Source: Streptococcus parasanguinis (GTDB taxonomy: Bacteria > Bacillota > Bacilli > Lactobacillales > Streptococcaceae). Taken from it: a stretch of DNA of 64,000 nt. Under the pieces are notes generated by a model. That model did not search any database. It was given only the letters and a program-made list of their open reading frames with translations, and was not told the DNA's origin. Where the stretch lies: NCBI RefSeq assembly GCF_032163505.1, contig NZ_CP134147.1, positions 834,501 to 898,500 on the forward strand, given 5' to 3'. A program made the translations under genes and the position numbers. Shown here in pieces: positions 1-8,417 of this stretch; the first letter of the stretch is position 1; each line of letters opens with the position of its first letter.

Positions 1-1
1 A

Positions 2-334
2 AAATCAATCGCTTTTTACCAAGATGCTTTTGGTTTTGAAGAAAAACGTCGGAAAGATTTCCCAGACTACAAGTTCACGATTGTCTATTTGGCCTTGCCT
101 GGAGATGACTATGAGTTGGAATTGACTTACAATTATGATCATGGTCCATATGTGATCGGAGACGGCTATGCTCACGTCGCATTGAGTACTCCTGATCTAG
201 AAGGTTTGAATGCCGAACACAAGGCTAAAGGCTATGAAGTGACGGAACCAAAAGGTCTTCCAGGAACACAGCCGAATTACTATTTTGTTGTAGATCCAGA
301 TGGTTATAAGGTAGAAGTCATTCGCGAAAAATAA
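2..334 (+). CDS. gloA: Lactoylglutathione lyase (glyoxalase I), 5' end outside window
   Basis: The frame is open from base 2 to a TAA at 332-334, so about 110 residues are present and only the first few codons are missing. The protein is a VOC-fold glyoxalase I: it contains the SIAFYQDAFGF helix, the DYELELTYN strand, a metal-ligand His in GYAHVAL and the C-terminal ligand Glu in KVEVIREK. Known function of the family is conversion of the methylglyoxal-thiol hemithioacetal to lactoylglutathione for detoxification in the cytosol. The N-terminal metal ligand lies upstream of the window. The total length would fit the usual streptococcal form of about 125 residues. The family call is secure; the promoter is not visible. 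Confidence 0.9.
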   Translation, partial: KSIAFYQDAFGFEEKRRKDFPDYKFTIVYLALPGDDYELELTYNYDHGPYVIGDGYAHVALSTPDLEGLNAEHKAKGYEVTEPKGLPGTQPNYYFVVDPDGYKVEVIREK

Positions 335-350
335 GAGTGATTAAAAATTA

Positions 351-534
351 GGGGGCTGGGACAAAAGTCCTAGCCTCTCAATTATTTTTGGATTGTCGAG
401 CAAGACGCAGTGGTTGAGTGGGCTCTACTACGCTGATTTCATCAGCTTTTACAGCCCTACTCAACTGTGCGGAGGTGGGACGACGAAATCGAATTCTAAC
501 GAATTACCGATTTCTGTCCCACTCTCTCTTTTTT
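351..534 (+). repeat. Three-hairpin dispersed repeat, copy 1
   Basis: This element also occurs at 35117-35297 (nearly identical, opposite strand) and 24968-25143 (diverged). Hairpin 1 pairs GGCTGGGAC with GTCCTAGCC around 353-377. Hairpin 2 is long and runs from GCAGTGGTTGAG at 407 to CTCAACTGTGC at 470. Hairpin 3 pairs GTGGGAC (475-481) with GTCCCAC (516-522) and is followed by a T-run, so it can act as the gloA terminator. The small open frame across it is a by-product of the repeat. See findings for covariation between copies. Confidence 0.8.
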
Positions 535-577
535 ATGAAACCATTTTCAAAAAAGGAATGTTTTTTCGAGAGAAATT

Positions 578-586
578 TGCTATAAT
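578..586 (+). promoter_or_regulatory. Extended -10 promoter 6 nt before the start codon
   Basis: TTGCTATAAT at 577-586 is a TGN-extended -10 box. The ATG at 593 lies only 6 nt after it, about where transcription should begin. No Shine-Dalgarno sequence fits in between, so a leaderless mRNA is inferred for the following gene. Confidence 0.6.
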
Positions 587-592
587 AAAGTT

Positions 593-1975
593 ATGAGATT
601 CAAACACACGAAAACTATTTTATTAATCATTATAAATCTCCTTTTTCTGAGTCTTTTGTATATCGGGTATCAAAAGATTCAAAGGCTTCGTGAACAAAAA
701 GCCTATCAGGATCAGTTTGCCAAGGTCACCCAATTAGAGAAAAGCTCTGAAAAAGGAAAAGATGCCCAGGTTCAGGAAGGAATTTTAGGAACTTCTTATG
801 TGACCGCTTTTTATCCTACTAAGGATGGACAGCCTGTTGAGATTATTAAAGAGAAGATCCAAGAAGACCTTCAGCGTCTAGGAACCGATGAAAAAACCAA
901 AGAGCCTAAGCATCTGACCTTCTACCATAGTGAAGAAGCAGAAGCGCCTTTTGTTGGCTATCACCCAATCCAAATCAAACGGGCTGAATACCAGTACAAA
1001 AAAGGAAAATTCATTAAAGATGAGACGGTGAAGTTGCCCCTCTTTTACTTGGATGATGAGAGTAACCCTCTGACCCTCAGCCAGGTTTTTGCGGATCCAG
1101 ATGGAGCCAAGCAGATCTTTTTGGAGGAATTACGAGGGAATCTATCCTTTCGTCAGCTAGATGAGGAAAGCATTGATCAAATGGTTGCCCACTTCTCAGA
1201 GTTGGACTTGAGCCAATGGGAATTCCAATATGAAAAAGGGAATTTCACCATTCCATTTCCAAGCAAGGTTAAAGGCGACGATACCTTTACTGTTCCCTTA
1301 TCTAAATTCTATGACGTGATTGATACAGAGCGCTTGCTTCCTGATGATCTAGCTTCTTACCAATCCTATATTGAAGAACGCCATCGTAAGATGATTGCCT
1401 TGACCTTTGATGATGGACCGGATCCAACGACGACTCCTCAGGCACTGGCTATCTTGAAGAAATACAATGCCAAAGCTACCTTCTTTATGGTCGGAAAAAA
1501 TGTCAGTGCGAATCCTGATATTGCTAAGCAAGTCCGCAAAGAAGGTCATCAAATCGGGAACCATACCTGGGATCACCCTCAATTGCCAAAATTGAGCTTG
1601 GATAATGCTAAAAAAGAGATCTTGGATACTCAAGAAGCTATTCAAAAAGCGACAGGCGTTCAAACTAAGATCACGCGCCCTCCGTATGGAGCCATCAATA
1701 ACGCCATCCAATACAGTGTAGACCAGTCTTTCATCATGTGGGATGTGGATAGCCTGGATTGGAAAACTCATAATACGACGGCTATTCTCAATGAAGTAAA
1801 AAAAGAAGTCAAACCGGGTTCGATTATCCTCATGCATGATATCCATCAAACCACGATTGATGCTCTTCCGACCGTCCTTGACTACCTTAAATCACAAGGC
1901 TATACCTTTGTAACGGTAGATGAATTGTTGGATTATCAACTTGAAAGTCATCGCATTTATTACAATGGAAATTAA
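593..1975 (+). CDS. pgdA: PgdA-like polysaccharide deacetylase
   Basis: This 460-residue protein has an N-terminal membrane anchor at about residues 9-26 (ILLIIINLLFLSLLYIG) and then an extracellular region. Residues ~55-255 form the less conserved middle domain found in streptococcal peptidoglycan deacetylases, and ~265-450 form the NodB/CE4 domain. CE4 motifs are all visible: TFDDGP, the zinc motif HQIGNHTWDH, RPPYG, DVDSLDW and the C-terminal LMHDIH. The known role is removal of the acetyl group from GlcNAc in peptidoglycan, which gives lysozyme resistance. The start must be at 593 because the anchor follows at once. The -10 box sits right in front, suggesting a leaderless transcript. The exact substrate (peptidoglycan or another wall glycan) is inferred from the family. 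Confidence 0.85.
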   Translation: MRFKHTKTILLIIINLLFLSLLYIGYQKIQRLREQKAYQDQFAKVTQLEKSSEKGKDAQVQEGILGTSYVTAFYPTKDGQPVEIIKEKIQEDLQRLGTDEKTKEPKHLTFYHSEEAEAPFVGYHPIQIKRAEYQYKKGKFIKDETVKLPLFYLDDESNPLTLSQVFADPDGAKQIFLEELRGNLSFRQLDEESIDQMVAHFSELDLSQWEFQYEKGNFTIPFPSKVKGDDTFTVPLSKFYDVIDTERLLPDDLASYQSYIEERHRKMIALTFDDGPDPTTTPQALAILKKYNAKATFFMVGKNVSANPDIAKQVRKEGHQIGNHTWDHPQLPKLSLDNAKKEILDTQEAIQKATGVQTKITRPPYGAINNAIQYSVDQSFIMWDVDSLDWKTHNTTAILNEVKKEVKPGSIILMHDIHQTTIDALPTVLDYLKSQGYTFVTVDELLDYQLESHRIYYNGN

Positions 1976-1981
1976 CTAAAA

Positions 1982-2016
1982 AATCCTCTGCAGTAAATTT
2001 ACTAGCAGAGGATTTT
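1982..2016. terminator. Bidirectional terminator between pgdA and the helicase
   Basis: AATCCTCTGC at 1982-1991 pairs with GCAGAGGATT at 2005-2014, flanked by A-rich and T-rich tracts. It can stop transcription from both convergent genes. Confidence 0.8.
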
Positions 2017-2017
2017 C

Positions 2018-3103
2018 TTATTCATTTAAAAATAGTTCGGAATTTTTTAAAACAAGTTCACGGACAGAAGCGTATTTTTTCAAGGATTTGAGTTCTTCTG
2101 GCTGGGTGATAAAGGTGATCACATAGCCATCACGCCCCATTCGACCTGTTCGACCAGCACGGTGGGTATAGGTCTCCACATCACGGGGGATATCGTAGTT
2201 AATCACACATTCAAGATGTTCAATATCGATTCCACGAGCGACCAAATCGGTGGCCAGTAAGAGGGTTAGCTGATGGTCTTTGAAGCGTTCCAAAATGACC
2301 TTGCGGTATTTGACATTGACATCGCTGGCGAGTGACACGGCCTCAACACCCCGGTATTGTAGTTTTTCTTCCGCACTACCTAGATCAGATAGGCTGTTGA
2401 AAAAAGCCAGACCACGAAAATCTTCGACGTAGGCGAGTTTGCGGAGCAATTCGACCTTGTCACGCCGATCCACTTGCATATAAAAATGTTGAATATTGTC
2501 CAAAGAAACTCCATCAACCGTAATGCGAAGAGTATTTTCCTCTAGCTGATCTAGATCGACCTTGGCTGTAGCGCTCATGTAGATATGTTGGTGGTCGCGG
2601 GGAGCATAGTGGCTGATCTTGTCGACGAAGTGGTACTGAGAATCACTCAGTAATTGGTCAAATTCATCTAAAATGATGGCTTCCACATTCATCATCTTGA
2701 TCTTTTTCAGTTTGATCAGTTCAAAGATCCGGCCAGGCGTCCCAACCAGGATTTCGGGTCCTTTTTTGAGGCGTTCGATTTGTCGTTTTTGACTGGATCC
2801 TGACAGGAAGAGTTGGGTCTGGAGCCCAAGAGGCTCTGCCCATTGCTTGGTGACATCAAAAATTTGTCCTGCTAACTCTGTATTAGGAGCTAGAATCAAG
2901 AGTTGTTGGGCCTTCTTCGGTTTGAGTTTGAGCAAGCTCGGAAAGAGGTAGGCGAGTGTCTTACCAGTACCGGTAGGACTGATCCCGAGGACATTTTCTC
3001 CTTCATAGATAGGGGAGAAGATCTGTTCCTGAATTTCAGTGAATGTATCAAATCCGAGTGTTTCTAACTGGTCTTTCCAGCTTTGTGGAAATTTTTCTTT
3101 CAT
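2018..3103 (-). CDS. DEAD-box RNA helicase, YfmL-like, with DEFD motif
   Basis: This 361-residue superfamily 2 helicase is near the minimal two-RecA-domain length, with no C-terminal RNA-binding extension. Motifs in order are a Q-motif region (LGFDTFTEIQEQIF), Walker A SPTGTGKT, Ia APNTELAG, GTPGR, motif II DEFD in place of the classic DEAD, MSAT, ATDLVARGIDIE and HRAGRTGRMGRDG. The family unwinds or remodels RNA using ATP; small forms such as YfmL in Bacillus act in ribosome assembly or mRNA turnover. It is the second gene of a minus-strand pair, and its ATG overlaps the stop of the oxidoreductase gene by 4 nt, so the two are co-transcribed. Helicase identity is firm; orthology to YfmL is likely but not proven. 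Confidence 0.88.
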   Translation of the reverse strand: MKEKFPQSWKDQLETLGFDTFTEIQEQIFSPIYEGENVLGISPTGTGKTLAYLFPSLLKLKPKKAQQLLILAPNTELAGQIFDVTKQWAEPLGLQTQLFLSGSSQKRQIERLKKGPEILVGTPGRIFELIKLKKIKMMNVEAIILDEFDQLLSDSQYHFVDKISHYAPRDHQHIYMSATAKVDLDQLEENTLRITVDGVSLDNIQHFYMQVDRRDKVELLRKLAYVEDFRGLAFFNSLSDLGSAEEKLQYRGVEAVSLASDVNVKYRKVILERFKDHQLTLLLATDLVARGIDIEHLECVINYDIPRDVETYTHRAGRTGRMGRDGYVITFITQPEELKSLKKYASVRELVLKNSELFLNE

Positions 3104-4080
3104 TCTTTTTCATCCTTAAATTGTATTCCAGCGCTTTGACGCATCTGGTAGAGGGTTTTATGGACCTGCTCAGCTGTTTGTAACCATTCAAGATAAGCAG
3201 CTGGCTTTTGATGAGTGATGGCAAGGGCAAAGGCTTCCTCCTCTTCTTGCATTTGGTGTGGGCAGGGCTGGATCGGAAGGTCGATAACCTCCCCAGAATA
3301 GCTGACGAAGCGAGCCTGGTTGATGGCTGCTACAGCATTGAGAGTTAGTGTTCCAGTCTTGGTGTAGATTTCAGCAGGTAGATGGCTGGTGATATTTTTC
3401 CCTGCCTGAATGGCAACCTGAAACTCTGGATAAATCAAGACACCTTGACCATAGAGATCAACCGAATTGGGTAATTGCTGAGCGCAATAGTGACTGGAGA
3501 TCGGTTCTCCAAAGAAGCCAATCGCCAAGTAGAGGCAGTAGACACCCAGATCCATCAAAGCTCCACCTGCATAGACATCTGAGAAAATATTGGGCATCTC
3601 ACCTGCAAGAAGGGCTGGCAATTTGGAAGAATATTTGGCAAAGGTGAAGTTGGCGCCCAGTATTTCCTGATTAGAGAGGAAGTCTTTAACTACTTGAAAT
3701 GCTGCTTCTTGGTAATTTCTGGCAGCTTCAAAGAGATAGACCTGGTGCTCCTTAGCGAGCTTGACCAGTTCCTTCCATTCAGAAGGCTTCGTCACAGCCG
3801 GTTTTTCAATGATGACATGCTTCTTTGCTAAAATAGCAAGCTTGGCCTGAGCAAAGTGAAGAGAATTGGGGCTGGCAATGTAGACCACGTCCAGCTCACT
3901 ATCTAGGAAATCGACCAAGTCTGTGTAGCAAGAGATCACCCCATAAGGCTCACAAAAATCTTGAGCCGTCTTCATTTTTCTCGAATACACAGCCTGCAAG
4001 TGATAGTGACCCGTTTGGTGAGCAGCATTTATAAATTCATGTGAAATCCAACTCGTACCAATAATTCCCAGCTTTAACAT
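3100..4080 (-). CDS. Gfo/Idh/MocA-family NAD(P)-dependent oxidoreductase
   Basis: This 326-residue protein begins with a Rossmann nucleotide-binding motif (LGIIGTSWIS) and has the family EKP motif in VIIEKPAVTKPSEW, with the lysine being the usual catalytic residue. The C-terminal half (~130-300) is the alpha/beta dimerisation and substrate domain, including GGALMDLGVYCLYLA. The family oxidises or reduces sugars, inositols or related hydroxy compounds in the cytosol; the substrate cannot be read from sequence. A Shine-Dalgarno sequence (GGAAGGA, complement of 4087-4093) and a TATAAT box precede it, so it is the first gene of the pair with the helicase. The genetic linkage to a helicase gives no functional hint. 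Confidence 0.85.
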   Translation of the reverse strand: MLKLGIIGTSWISHEFINAAHQTGHYHLQAVYSRKMKTAQDFCEPYGVISCYTDLVDFLDSELDVVYIASPNSLHFAQAKLAILAKKHVIIEKPAVTKPSEWKELVKLAKEHQVYLFEAARNYQEAAFQVVKDFLSNQEILGANFTFAKYSSKLPALLAGEMPNIFSDVYAGGALMDLGVYCLYLAIGFFGEPISSHYCAQQLPNSVDLYGQGVLIYPEFQVAIQAGKNITSHLPAEIYTKTGTLTLNAVAAINQARFVSYSGEVIDLPIQPCPHQMQEEEEAFALAITHQKPAAYLEWLQTAEQVHKTLYQMRQSAGIQFKDEKE

Positions 4081-4109
4081 AAGGTGTCCTTCCGTAATCG
4101 ATTCACTCT

Positions 4110-4115
4110 ATTATA
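4110..4115 (-). promoter_or_regulatory. -10 box of the oxidoreductase-helicase pair
   Basis: Reading the minus strand, GGTATAATAGAG lies 30 nt upstream of the ATG at 4080, with GGAAGGA between them. The divergent TATAAT for the polysaccharide locus lies at 4169-4174. Confidence 0.6.
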
Positions 4116-4207
4116 CCATGAAAAGGGGGAGGGGACAGTATAAAGTAGAAAATATGCACTGATTATTGTATAATGAAGTGATATGCTTAGAAGGGAAAAC
4201 AATAGGA

Positions 4208-4918
4208 TTGAGAAATTCAGAATTACTGATCATTATTCCTGCTTATAATGAGAGTGGAAATATTGAAAAAACAATCAAGATGATTGAAGAACATACACCT
4301 GAATTTGATTATGTCATTATCAATGATTGTTCTACAGATCATACACTTGAAATTTGTCGCAATAACAACTTTAACGTTATCGATTTACCGATTAATTTAG
4401 GAATTGGTGGTGCTGTCCAGACTGGTTATCAATATGCAGTTAAAAATGGCTATCAATATGCTGTTCAAGTGGATGGAGATGGTCAGCATAATCCTGAATT
4501 TATCAGAAAGATGCTTCAAGTCCTTCAAGAGAAGAATGTGAATATGGTGATTGGCTCTCGTTTCATTGAAAATCAAGGTTTCCAATCCTCCTTCGCGCGA
4601 CGGATTGGAATTTCATTTTTTGAAAAATTAATTAAGATTTTAACCGGTCAAAAGGTAACAGATCCAACCTCAGGATTGCGGGTGGCTGATCGAAAAGTGA
4701 TTGAAGAATTTGCTAAACAATATCCAAGTGATTATCCAGAACCAGAGACGATTGTGTCCCTCTTAACCTCAGGCTATTCCGTTGCAGAAGTGCCTGTATT
4801 AATGAATGAACGAGAACACGGAGAATCGTCCATCACATTAAGCAAGTCTGTTTACTATATGATCAAAGTGACAATGGCAATGCTATTGGCTAGAATTGGT
4901 GGAGGATATAAGAAATAA
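4208..4918 (+). CDS. GT2 polyprenyl-phosphate glycosyltransferase, GacI-like
   Basis: This cytosolic family 2 glycosyltransferase has no membrane segment: LLIIIPAYNESGNIE opens it, NDCSTD and VDGDGQHNPE give the nucleotide-sugar and DXD motifs, and MVIGSRF follows. Its size of 236 residues and the adjacent DUF2304 gene match the GacI/GacJ pair of group A streptococci, where GacI needs GacJ to make undecaprenyl-phosphate GlcNAc. I place the start at TTG 4208, with GAAGGGA at 4190-4196 as ribosome binding site. The longer open frame from 4166 begins upstream of the TATAAT at 4169-4174 and cannot be transcribed in full. The sugar donor is inferred by analogy only. The gene opens the A/T-rich left wing of the wall-polysaccharide locus. 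Confidence 0.82.
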   Translation: MRNSELLIIIPAYNESGNIEKTIKMIEEHTPEFDYVIINDCSTDHTLEICRNNNFNVIDLPINLGIGGAVQTGYQYAVKNGYQYAVQVDGDGQHNPEFIRKMLQVLQEKNVNMVIGSRFIENQGFQSSFARRIGISFFEKLIKILTGQKVTDPTSGLRVADRKVIEEFAKQYPSDYPEPETIVSLLTSGYSVAEVPVLMNEREHGESSITLSKSVYYMIKVTMAMLLARIGGGYKK

Positions 4919-4919
4919 C

Positions 4920-5255
4920 ATGTTAAATATTTGGTTAACCCTTACTGTAATTATTTTTATCGTTTATATTCTACGCCTAGTTGCAAAGAAAGTCGTTGAA
5001 CTGAGAAATGTCATTTCTTGGCTCATTCTTTGTTTGCTATCGTTGCCAGTCATTTGGTTTCCTAATTTGATTGGAGCAATATCTTTATTTCTTGGTATTC
5101 AGACACTAAGTAACTTTATTTTTTTATTAAGTACATTTTTATTAATATTTTTAATTTTTTCATTAACTCGTACTGTATCAAAACAATCAGTACAGATTAA
5201 GAAATTGTCACAAACGATTGCTTTATTAAGAAGTGAGAATGAAAATGAACAATAA
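4920..5255 (+). CDS. DUF2304 small membrane protein, GacJ-like partner
   Basis: This protein of 111 residues has three hydrophobic segments (about 2-20, 33-48 and 52-83) and a charged C-terminal tail (RTVSKQSVQIKKLSQTIA) that can form a helix. It matches the DUF2304 layout, whose characterised member GacJ binds and activates the GT2 enzyme GacI at the membrane. The ATG at 4920 follows the preceding stop by one base, and GGTGGAGGA at 4898-4906 serves as ribosome binding site inside the previous gene, so the two are translationally coupled. Codon use is very A/T-rich, as in its neighbours to 8.4 kb. Confidence 0.8.
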   Translation: MLNIWLTLTVIIFIVYILRLVAKKVVELRNVISWLILCLLSLPVIWFPNLIGAISLFLGIQTLSNFIFLLSTFLLIFLIFSLTRTVSKQSVQIKKLSQTIALLRSENENEQ

Positions 5256-6522
5256 AGTAAATAGGAGTATTTATTTTTGGAATTTTGCAGGAAATATAGC
5301 AGCAGCTGCAGTCTCAATATTGTATTTGATTATTGTCTCTCGTTATACTTCCGCAAGTGATGCTGATAATTTTAGTTTGGCTTATGCAATTGGAAACCTA
5401 TGGGTTGTAATTGGTATTTTTCAAGTTAGAAATTATCAGGCGACTGATTTGAAAGAAACGTACTCGTATTTGGAATATTGGCTAACTAGGGTTATTACAG
5501 TTTGTTTAATGTTAGTTTCACTATTTCCGTATTTATTTTTTAGTGGAAATAATGTTGGAAAAGGGGATTTATTTTTAATTATCATCCTAACAGTTATTTA
5601 TCGTTCATGTGATGCTTTTTCTGATTTATTCCAAGGATTATTTCAACAACATGAACGTTTAGATATTGCAGGGAAATTAATGGTGCTTCGTTATAGTTTA
5701 AGCACAATCATTCTCCTAATTAGTTTGTTACTTTCAAATTCTTTAATTTTTTCTTTAATTTGTTTATGTTTTTTTAATGTTCTTTTTGTTTTTGGGGGTG
5801 ATTACATCCAATCCAAACAAATAAGAACGATACCTTTTAATCAGATTTCATATGCTACATTTAAGCGATCAATTAGTATCATGAAAACTTGCCTTCCCTT
5901 GTTTGTTAACGGATTTTTATTGGTATATGTTTTGAATTATCCAAAACAAGTGATTGATAAGTTGCTAGTCGAGGGTGTATTACGTGAAGGTGCTCAAAGG
6001 GATTTCAGTATTCTATTCATGCCTGTTTTCTTTATGAGTTTATTTGTATTAGCATTAAGACCGTTAATTACCGATTTGGCAAAACAATGGTCAGAAAAAA
6101 AGTTTCATACGTTTAATGCTATGGTTCGAAAGATTTTATTATTACTTATGATTTTGGGACTAGTAGTATCAATACTGGCCTATTTGATAGGGATTCCAAT
6201 TCTGAATATTATAAGTGGTATTGATTTATCAAATTATAGTTTATTACTTACTATTTTAGTGCTTTCCGGCTTTTTATATTCTATAGCTTCTGTCATAGGT
6301 GATTTTTTAATTATATTGAGGAAGCAAGTCTATCTACTCTATGTTTATATCGCAATGGCGTTGTTAACAAATCTTCTTACGCCTCTAGCGATGAGGGAGT
6401 TTGGCTTATTTGGAGCAGGGCTTAGTTTTGTTATGGTTATGTTATTTTACACAGTTGCGAGTTGGATTGTCTTTGTAATTATGAGAAGGAAGGAGATTCA
6501 AAAATATGAATCAGTGGAATGA
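5239..6522 (+). CDS. Wzx/GacK-like lipid-linked sugar flippase (MOP superfamily)
   Basis: About 427 residues with roughly twelve hydrophobic segments spread over the whole length and short loops, the pattern of polysaccharide flippases in the MOP exporter superfamily. The N-terminal motif SIYFWNFAGNIAAAAVSILYL-type helix and the repeated LLxxLV helices fit that family; there is no catalytic motif. In the group A model, GacK flips undecaprenyl-phosphate GlcNAc so that an outer-leaflet enzyme can add it to the rhamnan. Next to a GacI/GacJ-like pair the same task is likely here. Possible starts are GTG 5233, ATG 5239 and ATG 5245, all overlapping the end of the DUF2304 gene; I chose 5239 because AGAAG lies six bases upstream. 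Very A/T-rich. Confidence 0.78.
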   Translation: MKMNNKVNRSIYFWNFAGNIAAAAVSILYLIIVSRYTSASDADNFSLAYAIGNLWVVIGIFQVRNYQATDLKETYSYLEYWLTRVITVCLMLVSLFPYLFFSGNNVGKGDLFLIIILTVIYRSCDAFSDLFQGLFQQHERLDIAGKLMVLRYSLSTIILLISLLLSNSLIFSLICLCFFNVLFVFGGDYIQSKQIRTIPFNQISYATFKRSISIMKTCLPLFVNGFLLVYVLNYPKQVIDKLLVEGVLREGAQRDFSILFMPVFFMSLFVLALRPLITDLAKQWSEKKFHTFNAMVRKILLLLMILGLVVSILAYLIGIPILNIISGIDLSNYSLLLTILVLSGFLYSIASVIGDFLIILRKQVYLLYVYIAMALLTNLLTPLAMREFGLFGAGLSFVMVMLFYTVASWIVFVIMRRKEIQKYESVE

Positions 6523-7288
6523 TCATACATTTGTAATCTGTGCTTATGGGGATAGTCCTTTTTTAGAGGATTGTATAAACTCGTTATTAAGCCAAACCGT
6601 AAAAAGTAATATTATTTTGTATACTTCTACTCCAAGTGTATTTATCGAAAGTATTTGCCAAAAATATGCTATTCCGTTTAATACAAGTGTAGGTGGTGGG
6701 ATTGGGAAAGATTGGAATAATGCTTTATCTTTTGTTACTACCCAATATGCTACAATTGCCCACCAGGATGATTATTATGAACCAACTTATTTAATGGAGA
6801 TTAAAGACAGGATAAAGAAGCATCAAGATGCTATCATTCTTTATTCTGATTATTTTGAAGAAAAAAATGGGGAGGTCATTAAACCGACTTCAAATCTAAA
6901 AATCAAATCATTAATGTTAAAAACAATCTCATTATTCCCTAAAACTAAGTGGTGGAGAAATCGGATTCTTGCTTTTGGAAATCCAATTTGTTGCCCTGCT
7001 GTAACTTATAATTTAGAATTGGTTAAGGGCTTTAGATTTGATGAGGAATGGAGAGTTAGTCTAGATTGGCTTGCCTGGTACCATTTGGCTAAATTTGATG
7101 GCAGATTTGTATATGTTCCAAAAAAATTAATGTGCCATCGTATTCATGAAGACTCTGAAACGAGTAATACCATTAGTGACAATACTCGAACAAAGGAAGA
7201 TTACATGATGTTTAAACTCTTTTGGCCAAACGGATTAGCGAAATGTTTAAATCGTTTTTATAAAAAGAGTCAGGATACGAATGGTTAA
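6506..7288 (+). CDS. Family 2 glycosyltransferase
   Basis: This 260-residue protein has a GT2 fold with atypical motifs. FVICAYGDSPFLEDCINSL is the nucleotide-binding start, IGKDWNNAL and TIAHQDDYYEP give the acidic metal-binding motif, and SLDWLAWYHL the acceptor-side region. No membrane segment is apparent. The start overlaps the flippase gene by 17 nt, with AAGGAGGAG about ten bases upstream, so it belongs to the same transcript. The likely role is adding a sugar of the variable side chain of the wall polysaccharide in the cytosol. Donor and acceptor cannot be read from sequence. Confidence 0.8.
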   Translation: MNQWNDHTFVICAYGDSPFLEDCINSLLSQTVKSNIILYTSTPSVFIESICQKYAIPFNTSVGGGIGKDWNNALSFVTTQYATIAHQDDYYEPTYLMEIKDRIKKHQDAIILYSDYFEEKNGEVIKPTSNLKIKSLMLKTISLFPKTKWWRNRILAFGNPICCPAVTYNLELVKGFRFDEEWRVSLDWLAWYHLAKFDGRFVYVPKKLMCHRIHEDSETSNTISDNTRTKEDYMMFKLFWPNGLAKCLNRFYKKSQDTNG

Positions 7289-7386
7289 AGTTTGCGTGCT
7301 CGAGGTTTGATAACAATATAAAAGTATGAATATCTTAATTATTTGAAAAACTATGGGTTCTATTAAAATATATAAAGGATAAGATT

Positions 7387-8361
7387 GTGAAAGAAGCGCC
7401 TAAGATTAGTGTCATTATTCCAGTATATAATGCAGAATTATATCTCAAAAGATGTATAGATTCCGTTTTGAATCAAAGTTTTAAATCATTTGAAATTATT
7501 GCAATTGATGATGGTTCAAAGGATAATTCGTTTAAAATATTGAATGAATACCAACAATTTTCTCCAAATATTAGAACTTTGAGTCGAGAAAATAAAGGTG
7601 CAGCCTATACTAGAAATGAAGGTATCAAGCTTGCAAAAGGTGAATTCATCATGTTTATCGATAGTGATGATTATATAAACCCAGATTACTTGCAGGTGTT
7701 TTATGATGAAATATCAAGTGGGATAGATGATGCAGTTATTGGTGGCCTTCAGAGAGTAAACCAAGATGGTAAACAACTATTTTCTATCCAATTGGGTAAA
7801 GATAAATGGTCGAAATATAGATCGATTTCACCATGTGCTCGCATCTATAGAAAAAAATTTTTAGTAGATCACGAACTTTCTTTTCCAGATATTCCGCTGG
7901 CTGAGGACTTGTTATTCAGCTTAACGGTATATACAAAATCTAAAAATATAAGAACTATCCCATATTGTGGATATAATTGGTTTTATAATGAGAATAGTGC
8001 CTCTAATACATTAAATAAAGGATTTAACCCAAATTTAGATATCAAGAATGTACTTGATAAAATTGCAGCGATTATCCCTAAAGATTTTTCTGAAACTAAA
8101 TTAATTAAATTTTTTATAAAAAAATTTACTCTTTATTGGTTATTGGACGGTGGGAGACATTCTACAAGTGCAGAGTTTTTACGTCAATATAAAGAAATTA
8201 ATGATTGGATCAGGATAAATGGAATGAAGTCCACTCTTTCTGTTTTTGATCGAGAAATTAGAGATGAGAGGTTTATGGTTAAACTAGCTATCTTTACAAT
8301 GAACTTGATTGAAAAGCTCGGTTTATTAAAACTGTTTGCAAAACTGTATTGTAAAGGGTAG
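7387..8361 (+). CDS. Family 2 glycosyltransferase
   Basis: This 324-residue enzyme is a clear GT2: ISVIIPVYNAELYLKRCIDS, the DDGSKDNS loop, the FIDSDDYINP DXD motif at about residues 94-103, and LAEDLLFSL carrying the catalytic Asp region. The C-terminal third is helical and basic. The start is GTG at 7387, with AAAGGAT upstream. The 98 bp before it hold no gene; TATAAAGGAT lies at its end. It resembles capsule and teichoic-acid side-chain transferases. Its strong A/T bias matches the block 4.2-8.4 kb and suggests joint acquisition. Confidence 0.82.
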   Translation: MKEAPKISVIIPVYNAELYLKRCIDSVLNQSFKSFEIIAIDDGSKDNSFKILNEYQQFSPNIRTLSRENKGAAYTRNEGIKLAKGEFIMFIDSDDYINPDYLQVFYDEISSGIDDAVIGGLQRVNQDGKQLFSIQLGKDKWSKYRSISPCARIYRKKFLVDHELSFPDIPLAEDLLFSLTVYTKSKNIRTIPYCGYNWFYNENSASNTLNKGFNPNLDIKNVLDKIAAIIPKDFSETKLIKFFIKKFTLYWLLDGGRHSTSAEFLRQYKEINDWIRINGMKSTLSVFDREIRDERFMVKLAIFTMNLIEKLGLLKLFAKLYCKG

Positions 8362-8417
8362 TTAGAAGATATACAGTTTACTGATAATTTAGTAGCAGAT
8401 GTTAATAGGAGCAATGA

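Noticed and set aside
393..596. 67-residue open frame beginning MSSKTQWLSGLYYAD inside the first repeat
   Set aside because: It is a translation of the hairpin repeat; a similar frame occurs on the minus strand in the copy at 35117 because the repeat is duplicated. There is no ribosome binding site, and copy 3 does not keep the frame.
1349..1849. 166-residue minus-strand open frame inside the PgdA-like gene
   Set aside because: It is opposite the conserved catalytic domain and its sequence has no recognisable domain or start site.
4166..4207. Longer N-terminus for the GacI-like glycosyltransferase starting at TTG 4166
   Set aside because: The TATAAT at 4169-4174 lies inside this extension, so the codons would be upstream of the transcript start. 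TTG 4208 with GAAGGGA fits.
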